Assembly: GCF_001303895.1 (NCBI RefSeq)
Contig: NZ_LJSD01000024.1
Span: 27,138-91,137 of the forward strand
Direction: 5' to 3'
Length of the DNA stretch: 64,000 bases
From: Mesorhizobium sp. 1M-11
GTDB lineage: Bacteria; Pseudomonadota; Alphaproteobacteria; Rhizobiales; Rhizobiaceae
This document shows, piece after piece, positions 38,018 through 46,346 of this stretch; the first letter of the stretch is position 1; each line of letters opens with the position of its first letter. Below the pieces are notes generated by a model. That model did no database searches. It saw nothing but the letters and a program-made list of their open reading frames with translations, and was not told the DNA's origin. The position numbers and the translations under genes are program-made.

Positions 38018-38719
38018 ATGAACAAGATCGACCTCCTCCCCCTGCCTCCCGTGGAGTGCTTCATCGATTTCGATGGCACGATCTCGCTGGAAGACACGAC
38101 AGACCTTTTGCTCTCGCAGTTTGCGCAGCCGGCATGGCGCACCATCGAGGCTGCCTGGGAGCGTGGCGCGATCGGTTCGCGCGAATGCATGTCCCGGCAG
38201 GTCGAGCTATTGCGTGTCGAGCCGGTCATGCTTGACCTTTTCGCCAACTGCCTGCGCATCGACCCCGGCTTCGCCCCCTTCGCCGAGGCGCTGCAGGCCA
38301 GCGGCGTCAGCGTCACCATCGTCTCCGATGGGCTGGAACGCGTCATTGCCCACGCGCTCAAAGATTACGGTCTCGCCCTGCCGGTCCTCGCCAACGAACT
38401 CATGCATGCCGGCAGCGACCGCTGGCAGCTCGGTTGCCCGCATGCCTCGGCCAACTGCCGCGCCAGCTCCGCGCACTGCAAATGCGCCAGTTTCGACCGA
38501 GCGCCAGACAGCGCGCTGCGCGTGCTGATCGGCGACGGCCGCTCCGATTTCTGCGCCGCGTCCATCGCCGACATGGTGTTCGCGAAAGGCAAGCTCGCCG
38601 ACCATTGCCGTGCCAACGGCATCACCTACCGCAGCTTCGGCAACTTCACCGACCTGCCGCCGCTCTTCTCCGACTGGCTGGCCAACGCCATGGCCGTCCA
38701 GTCCACCCCTCTTCTGTAA
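38018..38719 (+). CDS. HAD-IB family phosphatase (MtnX/SerB-like)
   Basis: 233 residues from the ATG at 38018; GTG at 38051 is an alternative. The nucleophile motif FIDFDGT (D17, D19), VTIVSDGLERV (motif II) and VLIGDGRSDFCAA (motif IV) are intact. The small cap contains a cysteine-rich stretch (CPHASANCRASSAHCKC), unusual for this family and possibly metal-binding. Relatives remove phosphate from phosphoserine or diketo-methylthiopentane phosphate. It is the first gene of a seven-gene cluster, 14 bp before the aminotransferase gene, so it likely acts on an intermediate of that pathway. Confidence 0.83.
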   Translation: MNKIDLLPLPPVECFIDFDGTISLEDTTDLLLSQFAQPAWRTIEAAWERGAIGSRECMSRQVELLRVEPVMLDLFANCLRIDPGFAPFAEALQASGVSVTIVSDGLERVIAHALKDYGLALPVLANELMHAGSDRWQLGCPHASANCRASSAHCKCASFDRAPDSALRVLIGDGRSDFCAASIADMVFAKGKLADHCRANGITYRSFGNFTDLPPLFSDWLANAMAVQSTPLL

Positions 38720-38733
38720 CAAGGATCTGATCC

Positions 38734-40176
38734 ATGCCCACCAACGCCGCCCTTCGGCTCGACGCCGGCAACGATTCCGGGTTCGAGCTCAGCGAGGCAG
38801 ATCTGCTCGCGCTCGAAGCAGAATATTGCTCGCATGGCGACACCGTGCACTACACGGACTTCCCCAAGATCTTCGACCGCTGCGAAGGCTCCTACATGTT
38901 CGATGCGGCCGGCACGCCGTTCCTCGATCTGCAGATGTGGTATTCGGCGGTCAATTTCGGCTACGCCAACCAGCGTCTCAACAATGCGCTGAAGCGCCAG
39001 ATCGACAAGCTGCCCCAGGTCGCCAGCCAATATCTGCATCGCGAGAAGATCGAACTCGCCGCGTTGATCGCGCGCGATGCCGAGCAGAAATTCGGCCACA
39101 AGGGCCGCGTGCATTTCAACGTCGGCGGCGCCCAGGCGATCGAGGACTCGCTGAAGCTGGTGCGCAACGCCTCGAAAGGCAAGAGCCTGATGTTCGCCTT
39201 CGAGGGCGGCTATCATGGCCGCACGCTGGGCGCCTCGGCCATCACCTCGTCCTACCGCTATCGCCGCCGCTACGGCCATTTCGGCGAACGCGCGCAGTTC
39301 GTGCCATTCCCCTACCACTTCCGTGCCCCCAAGGGCATGAACAAGGAAGAATATGGCCTGCATTGCGTGCGCCAGTTCGAGCGCCTGTTCGAAAGCGAAT
39401 ATCAGGGCGTGTGGGACCCGAAGGCCGGCGAGGCCGAATATGCGGCCTTCTATGTCGAGCCGCTGCAGGGCACCGGCGGCTATATCGTCCCGCCGATGAA
39501 CTTCTTCACCGAACTGAAGAAGGTGCTCGACCGCCACAACATCCTGATGGTGGTGGACGAGATCCAGATGGGCTTCTACCGCACCGGCAAGCTGTGGTCG
39601 ATCGAGCACTTCGGCGTCAATCCCGATGTCGTCGTCTTCGGCAAGGCGTTGACCAACGGCCTCAACCCCCTGTCCGGCGTATGGGCGCGCGAAGAGCTGA
39701 TCAATCCGGGCGCCTTCCCGCCCGGCTCGACCCACTCGACCTTCAACGCCAATCCGCTCGGCACCGCCGTCGCGCTCGAAGCCATGAAGATGATGGCCGA
39801 GGACGACTATGAAACGACGGTGCCGGAAAAGGGCGCCTATTTCCTGCGCGGCCTTGAAGAGCTGAAGCGCCGTCACAAGATCGTCGGCGAAGTCGATGGC
39901 CTCGGCCTGGCGCTGCGCATCGAGATCTGCGAGCCGCATGACAGCTACACGCCGTCCAAGGCGCTGGTCGACCGCATGGTGGACGAGGCGCTAAAGGGCG
40001 ATCTCGTGCATAACGGCCAGACCTACGGCCTGGTGCTCGACATCGGCGGCTACTTCAAGAACGTCATCACGCTGGCGCCGTCGCTGACCATCAGCCATGC
40101 CGAGATCGACCTGGCAATCGCGCTGCTCGATCAGCTGTTCACCCGCGTGACCAAAACCCACCCAGCCAAGGGATGA
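38734..40176 (+). CDS. Class III PLP-dependent aminotransferase
   Basis: 480 residues. PLP-site features in order: aromatic stacking region GGYHGRT (158-164), Asp D275 in VVDEIQMG that contacts the pyridine nitrogen, and Schiff-base Lys K304 in VFGKALTNGL. A long N-terminal segment precedes the fold (MWYSAVNFGYANQRLNNAL). It belongs with omega-aminotransferases such as those acting on ornithine, diaminobutyrate or putrescine, so a diamine or amino-acid substrate is likely; which one is not readable. Four bases separate it from the ureohydrolase-fold gene. Confidence 0.88.
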   Translation: MPTNAALRLDAGNDSGFELSEADLLALEAEYCSHGDTVHYTDFPKIFDRCEGSYMFDAAGTPFLDLQMWYSAVNFGYANQRLNNALKRQIDKLPQVASQYLHREKIELAALIARDAEQKFGHKGRVHFNVGGAQAIEDSLKLVRNASKGKSLMFAFEGGYHGRTLGASAITSSYRYRRRYGHFGERAQFVPFPYHFRAPKGMNKEEYGLHCVRQFERLFESEYQGVWDPKAGEAEYAAFYVEPLQGTGGYIVPPMNFFTELKKVLDRHNILMVVDEIQMGFYRTGKLWSIEHFGVNPDVVVFGKALTNGLNPLSGVWAREELINPGAFPPGSTHSTFNANPLGTAVALEAMKMMAEDDYETTVPEKGAYFLRGLEELKRRHKIVGEVDGLGLALRIEICEPHDSYTPSKALVDRMVDEALKGDLVHNGQTYGLVLDIGGYFKNVITLAPSLTISHAEIDLAIALLDQLFTRVTKTHPAKG

Positions 40177-40180
40177 ATGT

Positions 40181-41104
40181 ATGCGCCTGCGCATCGTCGA
40201 TCTCGACGGCGCCGTGACGGGACAGGGATTCCACAGCACCCGGACCGAACCAGCCGACATCGTGCCAGCCGGGGACCTCGCGCCCCGGCTGCGCATCGTT
40301 GCGAGCAGGCAGGCGCTCAGCGAACTCGGCAAGCGGGTCGGTCCGCGCACGGATGGCAGGACCGAGGTGATCTTCTACGGCTCCGGCGACTTCCATCACC
40401 TCACTGACCTGTTCCTTGGCCGGACAGAGGAACCGGTGACGGTGATCCAGTTCGACAATCATCCCGACTGGGTGACGTTCCCCGCAACGTCCAATTGCGG
40501 CGGCTGGGTCAACCGCACGCTGGAGCGGCGCAATGTGACCCGCGTCATCACCATCGGCCCGACCAGCACCGACCTCACGCTGCCACAGATCAAGTCGGCC
40601 AACCTTCAGGCGATCCGCGACGGCCGCCTCGAAATGTATGCCTGGCGCGTGCCGACGACGCAGCTTGTCGGCAAGGCAGTCGAAAAAGGCGGCGCCAGCA
40701 CCTTTGGCGACGGCTTCGCCAAGCGGCTTATCTGGCGTAACCTCGCAGACGAGGACTGGGAGGCCTTCGTCGGCGAGCTGATTTCCCGGCTCGGGCCGGA
40801 AGCGCTGTGGATCACCTTCGACAAGGACGTTCTGGCCACCAGCGAAGCGGTGACCAACTGGGACCAGGGCGCCATGCGGCTCGACCAGGTGCTGCACGCC
40901 ATCGAACGGCTGGCCGCGCACCGGCGCGTCCTCGGCGTCGACGTCTGCGGTGACTATTCGCCGCCCAAGTTCCGCGATCCGTTCCGTTACACGCTGGCCA
41001 GGCTCGACCATCCGCGCCAGCCGAAATTCGACGCCGCGATGGCCACCGTCAACGACACGACCAACGCCCGCATCGCGGCAAGGCTCGAACAGGTGCTGGC
41101 ATGA
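40181..41104 (+). CDS. Ureohydrolase (arginase/agmatinase) fold protein, divergent
   Basis: 307 residues. Metal-ligand elements of the family remain: GSGDFHH (67-73, in place of GGDHS), FDNHPDW (D92, H94, D96, the DAHxD motif) and ITFDKDVL (D214, D216, the SxDxD motif). The usual loop after the last motif (DPxxAPG) is replaced by ATSEAVTNWDQG, so the guanidino-compound pocket differs from arginase and agmatinase. A hydrolase for an unusual guanidine or amide is likely. Its stop overlaps the next ATG by four bases. Confidence 0.8.
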   Translation: MRLRIVDLDGAVTGQGFHSTRTEPADIVPAGDLAPRLRIVASRQALSELGKRVGPRTDGRTEVIFYGSGDFHHLTDLFLGRTEEPVTVIQFDNHPDWVTFPATSNCGGWVNRTLERRNVTRVITIGPTSTDLTLPQIKSANLQAIRDGRLEMYAWRVPTTQLVGKAVEKGGASTFGDGFAKRLIWRNLADEDWEAFVGELISRLGPEALWITFDKDVLATSEAVTNWDQGAMRLDQVLHAIERLAAHRRVLGVDVCGDYSPPKFRDPFRYTLARLDHPRQPKFDAAMATVNDTTNARIAARLEQVLA

Positions 41105-41469
41105 GCACCGAGCTGATCGTCCTGTTCGTGCTCTCGATCGCCTGCGATGTGTTCGGCCAGATCGCTTTCAAGTTCGGAGCCGACGCGCTGCCGGAATTTT
41201 CCGCCCAGCGCTGGCAACCTTTCGCCCGTGCCCTCTTCGCCGACCGTTGGGTCGGACTCGGGCTCATCATCTATGTCGCCGAGTTCATCATCTGGGTGCG
41301 CATCCTGACGCTTGCGCCGCTCGGCATCGCCTTTCCCCTCGCCAGTCTCAACATCCTCGCCATCACGCTCGCCGGGCGGCTGTGGCTGGGGGAAGAGACC
41401 GGCCCCTCTCAATGGCTCGGCGCGCTGCTCATCACGGCAGGCGTCATTCTCGTCGCAGGTACGATCTGA
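41101..41469 (+). CDS. Four-helix SMR/ArnE-like half-transporter A
   Basis: 122 residues, four predicted transmembrane helices. The N-terminal helix reads SIACDVFGQIAFKFGAD, aligning with the EmrE active-site helix (AEVIGTTLMK) but with Asp in place of the proton-coupled Glu. The third helix has PLGIAFPLASLNILAITLAG. SMR and ArnE/ArnF proteins work as dimers; a second half-transporter closes the cluster at 43503, so the two probably form a heterodimer. The stop overlaps the next start (ATGA). Confidence 0.85.
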   Translation: MSTELIVLFVLSIACDVFGQIAFKFGADALPEFSAQRWQPFARALFADRWVGLGLIIYVAEFIIWVRILTLAPLGIAFPLASLNILAITLAGRLWLGEETGPSQWLGALLITAGVILVAGTI

Positions 41470-42344
41470 TGGTTGAAACATCCACGAAACTCAAATCCAA
41501 GGACCGCACCATCTTCTTCCCGCGCGGCGATGTCGGCGTGCTGCTTCTTCACGGCCTCGGCGGCACGCCGATCGAGATGAACAACGTGGCGCGCAATTTC
41601 GCCGAGCGCGGCCACACGGTGCTGTGCCCGATGCTGGCCGGACATTGCGGCACGGAGGCCGACCTGATCGCCACCAACTGGAAGGACTGGTACGCCAGCG
41701 CCGAAGACGCCTTGACCACGCTGGAACAGCGCTGCCGTGTCGTTCTGGTCGGCGGCCTTTCGATGGGCGCGGTGCTCGCCGCCATGCTGGCAGCGCGCCA
41801 GCCGCAGCGCGTGCACGGCCTCATCATGTTCGCACCGACGCTCTGGTACGACGGCTGGTCCATCCCCTGGTACCGTTTCCTGCTCAAGCTCTTCATCAAC
41901 ACGCCGAGCGGCCGCAAATACCGTTTTGTGGAACAGGAGCCCTATGGACTGAAGGACGAGCGGCTGCGCATGGTTCTGGCGCAGTCGATGTTCTCCGGCG
42001 ATTCCACCGCGGCCGGGCTCGAAGCGACGCCTGCGCTGGCGCTGCGCGAACTGTGGCGGTTGGTCGACGCGCTGAAGCCGGAACTGCCGGAGCTGCGCCA
42101 GCCGACGATGGTCGTGCATGCCCGCGAGGACGACATCGCCAGCCTGTCGAACATGGAGTATTTTCAGCGCCATCTCGGCGGCACGGTCGAATCCCTGGTG
42201 CTCGACGACAGCTATCACCTGGTCACGCTCGACCGGCAGCGCCGCCTGGTCATCGCAAGAGCCGCCGCCTTCGTCGAAAGCGTGGCACAGTCCCATCAAC
42301 GCGCGGGTTCGCATGACCATGGAAGCCTTCAGGTCGTCGCCTGA
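41469..42344 (+). CDS. Alpha/beta hydrolase (carboxylesterase / monoacylglycerol-lipase-like)
   Basis: 291 residues. Oxyanion motif LLLHGLGGTP, nucleophile S98 in GGLSMGA, Asp in HAREDDI and His in DSYHLVTLDRQ form a full triad of the Est30/monoacylglycerol-lipase group. No signal peptide, so cytosolic. The ATG is one base into the preceding stop (ATGA-type overlap). Within the cluster it could release or attach an acyl group; the substrate is unknown. Confidence 0.87.
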   Translation: MVETSTKLKSKDRTIFFPRGDVGVLLLHGLGGTPIEMNNVARNFAERGHTVLCPMLAGHCGTEADLIATNWKDWYASAEDALTTLEQRCRVVLVGGLSMGAVLAAMLAARQPQRVHGLIMFAPTLWYDGWSIPWYRFLLKLFINTPSGRKYRFVEQEPYGLKDERLRMVLAQSMFSGDSTAAGLEATPALALRELWRLVDALKPELPELRQPTMVVHAREDDIASLSNMEYFQRHLGGTVESLVLDDSYHLVTLDRQRRLVIARAAAFVESVAQSHQRAGSHDHGSLQVVA

Positions 42345-43506
42345 CGCGATGCCGATATCAGGCGCGATCGTGGCGGGCTTGTCCTCGCTCGATCCGGCCT
42401 CGTGGCCGCAGACGAGTTGCAGCGATGCCGAAGGCATCCACTATCACGCCGCCTGCGAGGTATCGGCCGCGGCGGACGGCAGTGCGCCGCTGGCCGTAAC
42501 CGTGAACGACCCCCGCGGGCTGGCGATGGCAGCCCCCCTGTTTTCGCTGACCTACCGGCTCGATACCCCGTTCCAGGGGTCGCTCGGTGCCTGGACAGGG
42601 CGGCTGGTCGACCAGTTTCCGGGGTTGCTGGCACTCGGCCTGCTCGGCGTCGGTTCGCCGATGGCCGACCATTGCCATTTCGTGCGCCGCGACTGGCTTT
42701 CGACCAGCGAAAGCACCACGGCGCATGCCACGCTGATCGATGCGGTGGAGCGGGAAGCGCGCAGGCGCAAAGCGGCCGTCATCGTGTTCAAGGACATCAC
42801 GCCCGAGGACGAGGTCCTGGTCGGCAATCTGCTTGCCGCCAGGGGCTTCGCGCGGCTGGCCAGCCTGCCGGTGGCGGTGGCCGATGCCGGCGACAGCGAA
42901 GACGCCTATCTGGCGCGACTTTCGAAGGCCACGCGCAAGGACGTCAGGCGCAAGCTGAAAAGCCGGGACGCCGTCCGCATCGAACGGCGCAACGACATCG
43001 CCGGGCTGGAGGACGAAATCGCTGCGCTCTATCGCTCAACGCAGGAGAACAGCAAGTTGCGTTACGGCGATTTCGAGGAATTGCCGCGCACCTATTTCAC
43101 CGAAGTGGCGCATCGCCTCGGCAAGGATGCGGTGTTCCAGCTCTACTGGGTCGGCGACAGGCTGGCCGCCTTCAACCTGCTGCTCGTCGGCGCCGACCGC
43201 GTGATCGACAAGTTCCTCGGCATGGCCTACCCGCTGGCGCGCGAGCACAATCTCTATGTGGTGAGCTGGATGGAGAATCTGCGGTTCTGCAGGGAGATCG
43301 GAAGGCCGCTTTTGCAGACCGGCCAGACCGCCTATGCCTCCAAGCTGCGCATGGGCAGCCGGCTGGTGCCTTCGGCCATCTTCGCCAAGCACACCAACGG
43401 GTTGCTCAACCGCGGCCTTGCGGCAATCGCGCCCTGGCTGGCGCTCGACCGCTGGGATCCGGACCTGCGCGAGGTACGCGCTAGGACCAAGGCGGGTGAA
43501 CAATGA
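42313..43506 (+). CDS. FemAB/GNAT-like acyltransferase (Acetyltransf_6 type)
   Basis: 397 residues from the ATG at 42313, overlapping the hydrolase gene by 32 bp; ATG codons at 42319 and 42349 are alternatives. The C-terminal two thirds contain RKDVRRKLKSRDAVRIERRND, IAALYRSTQENSKLRYGDFEELPRTYFTEVAHRLGKDAVFQLYWVGDRLAAFNLLLVGAD and the helix YPLAREHNLYVVSWMENLRFC, as in BioF2/FemAB-like GNAT proteins that acylate or aminoacylate lipids or small amines. Translationally coupled to both neighbours. The acceptor is unknown, but the neighbouring amine enzymes suggest an amino group. Confidence 0.8.
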   Translation: MTMEAFRSSPDAMPISGAIVAGLSSLDPASWPQTSCSDAEGIHYHAACEVSAAADGSAPLAVTVNDPRGLAMAAPLFSLTYRLDTPFQGSLGAWTGRLVDQFPGLLALGLLGVGSPMADHCHFVRRDWLSTSESTTAHATLIDAVEREARRRKAAVIVFKDITPEDEVLVGNLLAARGFARLASLPVAVADAGDSEDAYLARLSKATRKDVRRKLKSRDAVRIERRNDIAGLEDEIAALYRSTQENSKLRYGDFEELPRTYFTEVAHRLGKDAVFQLYWVGDRLAAFNLLLVGADRVIDKFLGMAYPLAREHNLYVVSWMENLRFCREIGRPLLQTGQTAYASKLRMGSRLVPSAIFAKHTNGLLNRGLAAIAPWLALDRWDPDLREVRARTKAGEQ

Positions 43507-43889
43507 GCATGTCAGCCACAAGCACCTCCGGCCTGCGCGGCATCATCGCGGGCTTCGTCGTCGTCGACACGGCAACGCAGATCGCCTTCAAATGGGCGAG
43601 CGAGCGCATCGGCGCCGGCTCGCTCGACATGGCCTGGGTGCTGGCGGCACTGGCGACGCCGGCACTATGGCTGGCCGTGTTCTTCTATGCCCTTACTTTC
43701 GTGCTGTGGATGCTGATATTGGCGCGCATGAACCTCGGCCGCGCCTTTCCGCTTTCAGCGCTCACCTATGTCACCGTGCCGGCGGCGGGCATGTTCTTGT
43801 TCGGCGAACATCTTACCTGGCCGCAGACGGCCGGCATCGCCCTCATCATCTCCGGCGTGCTGCTGATCGGTCGAGGAAAAATGGAATGA
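43503..43889 (+). CDS. Four-helix SMR/ArnF-like half-transporter B
   Basis: 128 residues, four predicted helices. FVVVDTATQIAFKWASE shares the xQIAFK motif with half-transporter A and has Asp at the same place; the third helix has LGRAFPLSALTYVTVPAAGMFLFGE. The start overlaps the acyltransferase stop (ATGA). It is the last gene of the overlapping block; a long nested inverted repeat follows. Confidence 0.85.
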   Translation: MSMSATSTSGLRGIIAGFVVVDTATQIAFKWASERIGAGSLDMAWVLAALATPALWLAVFFYALTFVLWMLILARMNLGRAFPLSALTYVTVPAAGMFLFGEHLTWPQTAGIALIISGVLLIGRGKME

Positions 43890-43930
43890 CCGCACTTGCC
43901 CGTTTGTGTGGAAAAGTGGCCCAGTTGTCG

Positions 43931-44117
43931 CGTATCGCACGAAGACCCCCTCTCCGTCTCGCCCTTCGGGCGATCCACCTCTCCCCCGCCTTCGGCTGGG
44001 GCGAGGAACCGCGATTGCAGCGCCGGCGCCCATCCAGTTTGGGTTCCTCGCCACTGCGAAGCGGGGGAGAGGTGGCGCCGCGAAGCGGTGACGGAGAGGG
44101 GGTCTTCGTGCGATACG
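43931..44117. repeat. 187-bp nested inverted repeat
   Basis: Perfect outer arms 43931-43958 and 44090-44117 (28 bp), inner arms 43975-43989 and 44061-44075 (15 bp), and innermost arms 44000-44010 and 44042-44052 (11 bp). The right outer arm includes the probable GTG start (44108) of the DUF2147 gene. The whole unit could fold into one long stem. Confidence 0.95.
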
Positions 44118-44575
44118 CGGTGGCACTAGTGAGCCTTCTGCTCCTGACCACCGCCGCTTCCGCGCAAACCGACATTACGACCACCTGGCTCACCCATGAC
44201 GGCCAGGGCGTGGTCGAGATCGCCCCTTGCGGCGGCAAGCTGTGCGGGCGCATCGTCTGGCTGAAGACGCCGACCGACGACAAGGGGCTTGCCCTGACTG
44301 ACCAGAACAACCCCAGCCAGAAACTGCGCAAGCGGCCGATCTGCGGCCTTGCCGTGCTGAGCGGACTTACACCCGATAAATCGGGTGGCTGGGACGGCGG
44401 CAAGATCTACGATCCGGAGGAAGGCGACACCTATGACGCGGCGTTGAAGCTTGCCGGTCCCGACAAGCTGACCGTCACCGGCTATCTCGGCGTCAAGGCA
44501 CTCGGCCAGACCTTCACCTGGAAACGCTACGCCCTGCCAGCCGCACAGCGCTGTTCCCCGGCGGCACAACAATGA
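44108..44575 (+). CDS. DUF2147 secreted protein
   Basis: 155 residues if translation starts at the GTG at 44108; GTG codons at 44120 and 44129 also fit. A signal peptide (about residues 1-19, cleavage after ASA) precedes the DUF2147 core: TTWLTHDGQGVVEIAPCGGKLCGRIVWLK, YDPEEGDTYDAALKL and VTGYLGVKALGQTFTWKR. Family members are periplasmic lipocalin-like proteins of unknown role. The chosen start lies inside a dispersed inverted repeat, so the first codons appear to be borrowed from it. The histidine kinase gene follows 25 bp downstream. Confidence 0.82.
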   Translation: MRYAVALVSLLLLTTAASAQTDITTTWLTHDGQGVVEIAPCGGKLCGRIVWLKTPTDDKGLALTDQNNPSQKLRKRPICGLAVLSGLTPDKSGGWDGGKIYDPEEGDTYDAALKLAGPDKLTVTGYLGVKALGQTFTWKRYALPAAQRCSPAAQQ

Positions 44576-44600
44576 AACCGCGACCGCAACAGGAGGTGTC

Positions 44601-46346
44601 GTGCTCAACGGGCTGACCCTGCGCTGGCGCCTTGTGCTTGCCTTCCTGGCGGTCTCCGTGCCGCCGGTGCTGATCGCGTCCTATGTCGCGGCGGTGCTGA
44701 TCTCATCCAGCTTCAAGCACAATGTCGAACGCTGGCTGGGCCGTGCCGCCGACTTCCTGGTCAGCGAAACGATGAGCAGCGAGGACGAGGCCGACCGCGC
44801 CGCATCGATCCTTGCTGCCTCGCTGCCGGCGCATGGCGGCCCGCTGACCGGCGAGGTCAACGAAAACTCCACATCGCTGCGCGTCTATTCGGACCTGCTT
44901 TCCACCGTCGGCTATGATCTGGTGCTGATCTACGACGACAATGGAAACACGCTCTACCGTTATGGCAGCGCCACGCTTGATATGCCGCTGCCGCGCAGTT
45001 CGACGCGTTCGGTTTTCACCGCAAGCAAGGACGACCGGCCGGCGCTCGTTGTCGGCGCGGCACGGCTGTTCGAACGCGACGGGCAGGTGCTGCACGTTCT
45101 GGTCGCCAACCAGCTCGACGATTCCTTCTTCGCCGCACCCCGTGCCAAGACAGCGATCATCATCCACGCCTATCGCCTGCAGGGAAACACGCTGATCCCG
45201 CTCGTGCGCGAAGGACGTGGCGATCCGCTGACGGTATCCGACGACGTTCTGGCCATCCTGAACAGGGGCGACAGCTACACCGTGGTGCCGGACAAGGGCA
45301 GCGGCGGCCTGGCCACCGGCTACGGCGCCATTCGCGACGATGCCGGCCGCCTGGTCGGCATCGTCACCTTCGGCCTTGCCGCGCGTCGGCCGGTGTTCGA
45401 ACAACTGATCGACTGGCGGCTGTTCACCATCCTGGCGCTGATTGCCTCCAGCCTTTCCATCACCGTCGGCATCGTTCTGGCCCGCCGTCTGACCGGACCG
45501 CTGCAGAGCCTGAAACGCGGCCTGCGCGAGGTCGCCTCGGGCAATTACCGTCTACAGCTGTCCGAAGGCGACGGCCCGGAATTCGCCGAAGTGGCGAGCG
45601 GCTTCAACGTCATGACGCGCCAGTTGGAGCGGCTGCGGCAGATGGAAGGCGAGATGCGGCGGCGCGAGCAACTGGCGGCGCTCGGCGAGGCGGCGGCCGT
45701 CATCGCGCATGAGATCCGCAATCCTCTCGGCATCATCAAGACGTCGAGCCAGGTGGTGGCCCAGCGCAGCTATCTCACCCAGCCCGACGAACGGCTGCTG
45801 GGGTTCGTCCTCGATGAGGTCAACCGCATCGACCGGCTGGTCACCGAGGTGCTCGACTATGTGCGGCCGAACCGGCCGACCATGCGTATCCTCGCGCTGG
45901 ATGAGATCGTGCACAGGGCGATCGATTTCATGACGCCGGAACTCGACAAGCGCGGCATCACCCGTGAACTCACGGTGGCGAGCGGCTTGATGGTGGAAGC
46001 CGATGGCGACCAGATACACCAGGTGATCATCAACCTCGTGCTCAACGCCATGGAAGCGCTGACCGATGGCGGCAAGCTGACAGTCAACGCGCAAGCCGAC
46101 GACGAGGCATCGGAAGCAGTGCTGACCGTCGCCGACAACGGCACCGGCATGGAACCGGACGTGGTCAACCGCATGTTCGACCCGTTCTTCACCACCAAGA
46201 CCAAGGGCACCGGCCTCGGGCTGGCCAAGGTGCTGTCCGTGATCGAACATCATGGCGGGGCGATCACCTGCACCAGTGCATTGGAGAGCGGCACCAGCAT
46301 CGTTATACGTTTGCCGATGAACCGGAAGAAGGGTGCAGATGGCTAG
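44601..46346 (+). CDS. Sensor histidine kinase (NtrB/DctB-like)
   Basis: 581 residues from a GTG with a near-perfect ribosome site (AGGAGGTGTC). Helix 1 at about 10-35, a periplasmic sensor of about 235 residues with a cache-like pattern (VGYDLVLIYDDNGNTLYRYGSA), helix 2 at 273-295, HAMP at about 296-348, DHp with H370 in VIAHEIRNPLG and a HATPase domain with NLVLNAMEAL, DNGTGM and GTGLGLAKV. It pairs with the NtrC-type regulator whose gene overlaps its end by eight bases. Confidence 0.92.
   Translation: MLNGLTLRWRLVLAFLAVSVPPVLIASYVAAVLISSSFKHNVERWLGRAADFLVSETMSSEDEADRAASILAASLPAHGGPLTGEVNENSTSLRVYSDLLSTVGYDLVLIYDDNGNTLYRYGSATLDMPLPRSSTRSVFTASKDDRPALVVGAARLFERDGQVLHVLVANQLDDSFFAAPRAKTAIIIHAYRLQGNTLIPLVREGRGDPLTVSDDVLAILNRGDSYTVVPDKGSGGLATGYGAIRDDAGRLVGIVTFGLAARRPVFEQLIDWRLFTILALIASSLSITVGIVLARRLTGPLQSLKRGLREVASGNYRLQLSEGDGPEFAEVASGFNVMTRQLERLRQMEGEMRRREQLAALGEAAAVIAHEIRNPLGIIKTSSQVVAQRSYLTQPDERLLGFVLDEVNRIDRLVTEVLDYVRPNRPTMRILALDEIVHRAIDFMTPELDKRGITRELTVASGLMVEADGDQIHQVIINLVLNAMEALTDGGKLTVNAQADDEASEAVLTVADNGTGMEPDVVNRMFDPFFTTKTKGTGLGLAKVLSVIEHHGGAITCTSALESGTSIVIRLPMNRKKGADG

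Noticed and set aside
38610..39812. 400-codon plus-strand frame overlapping the aminotransferase gene
   Set aside because: It overlaps in another frame of a gene with all PLP motifs and is extremely Arg-rich, as expected for a shadow frame.
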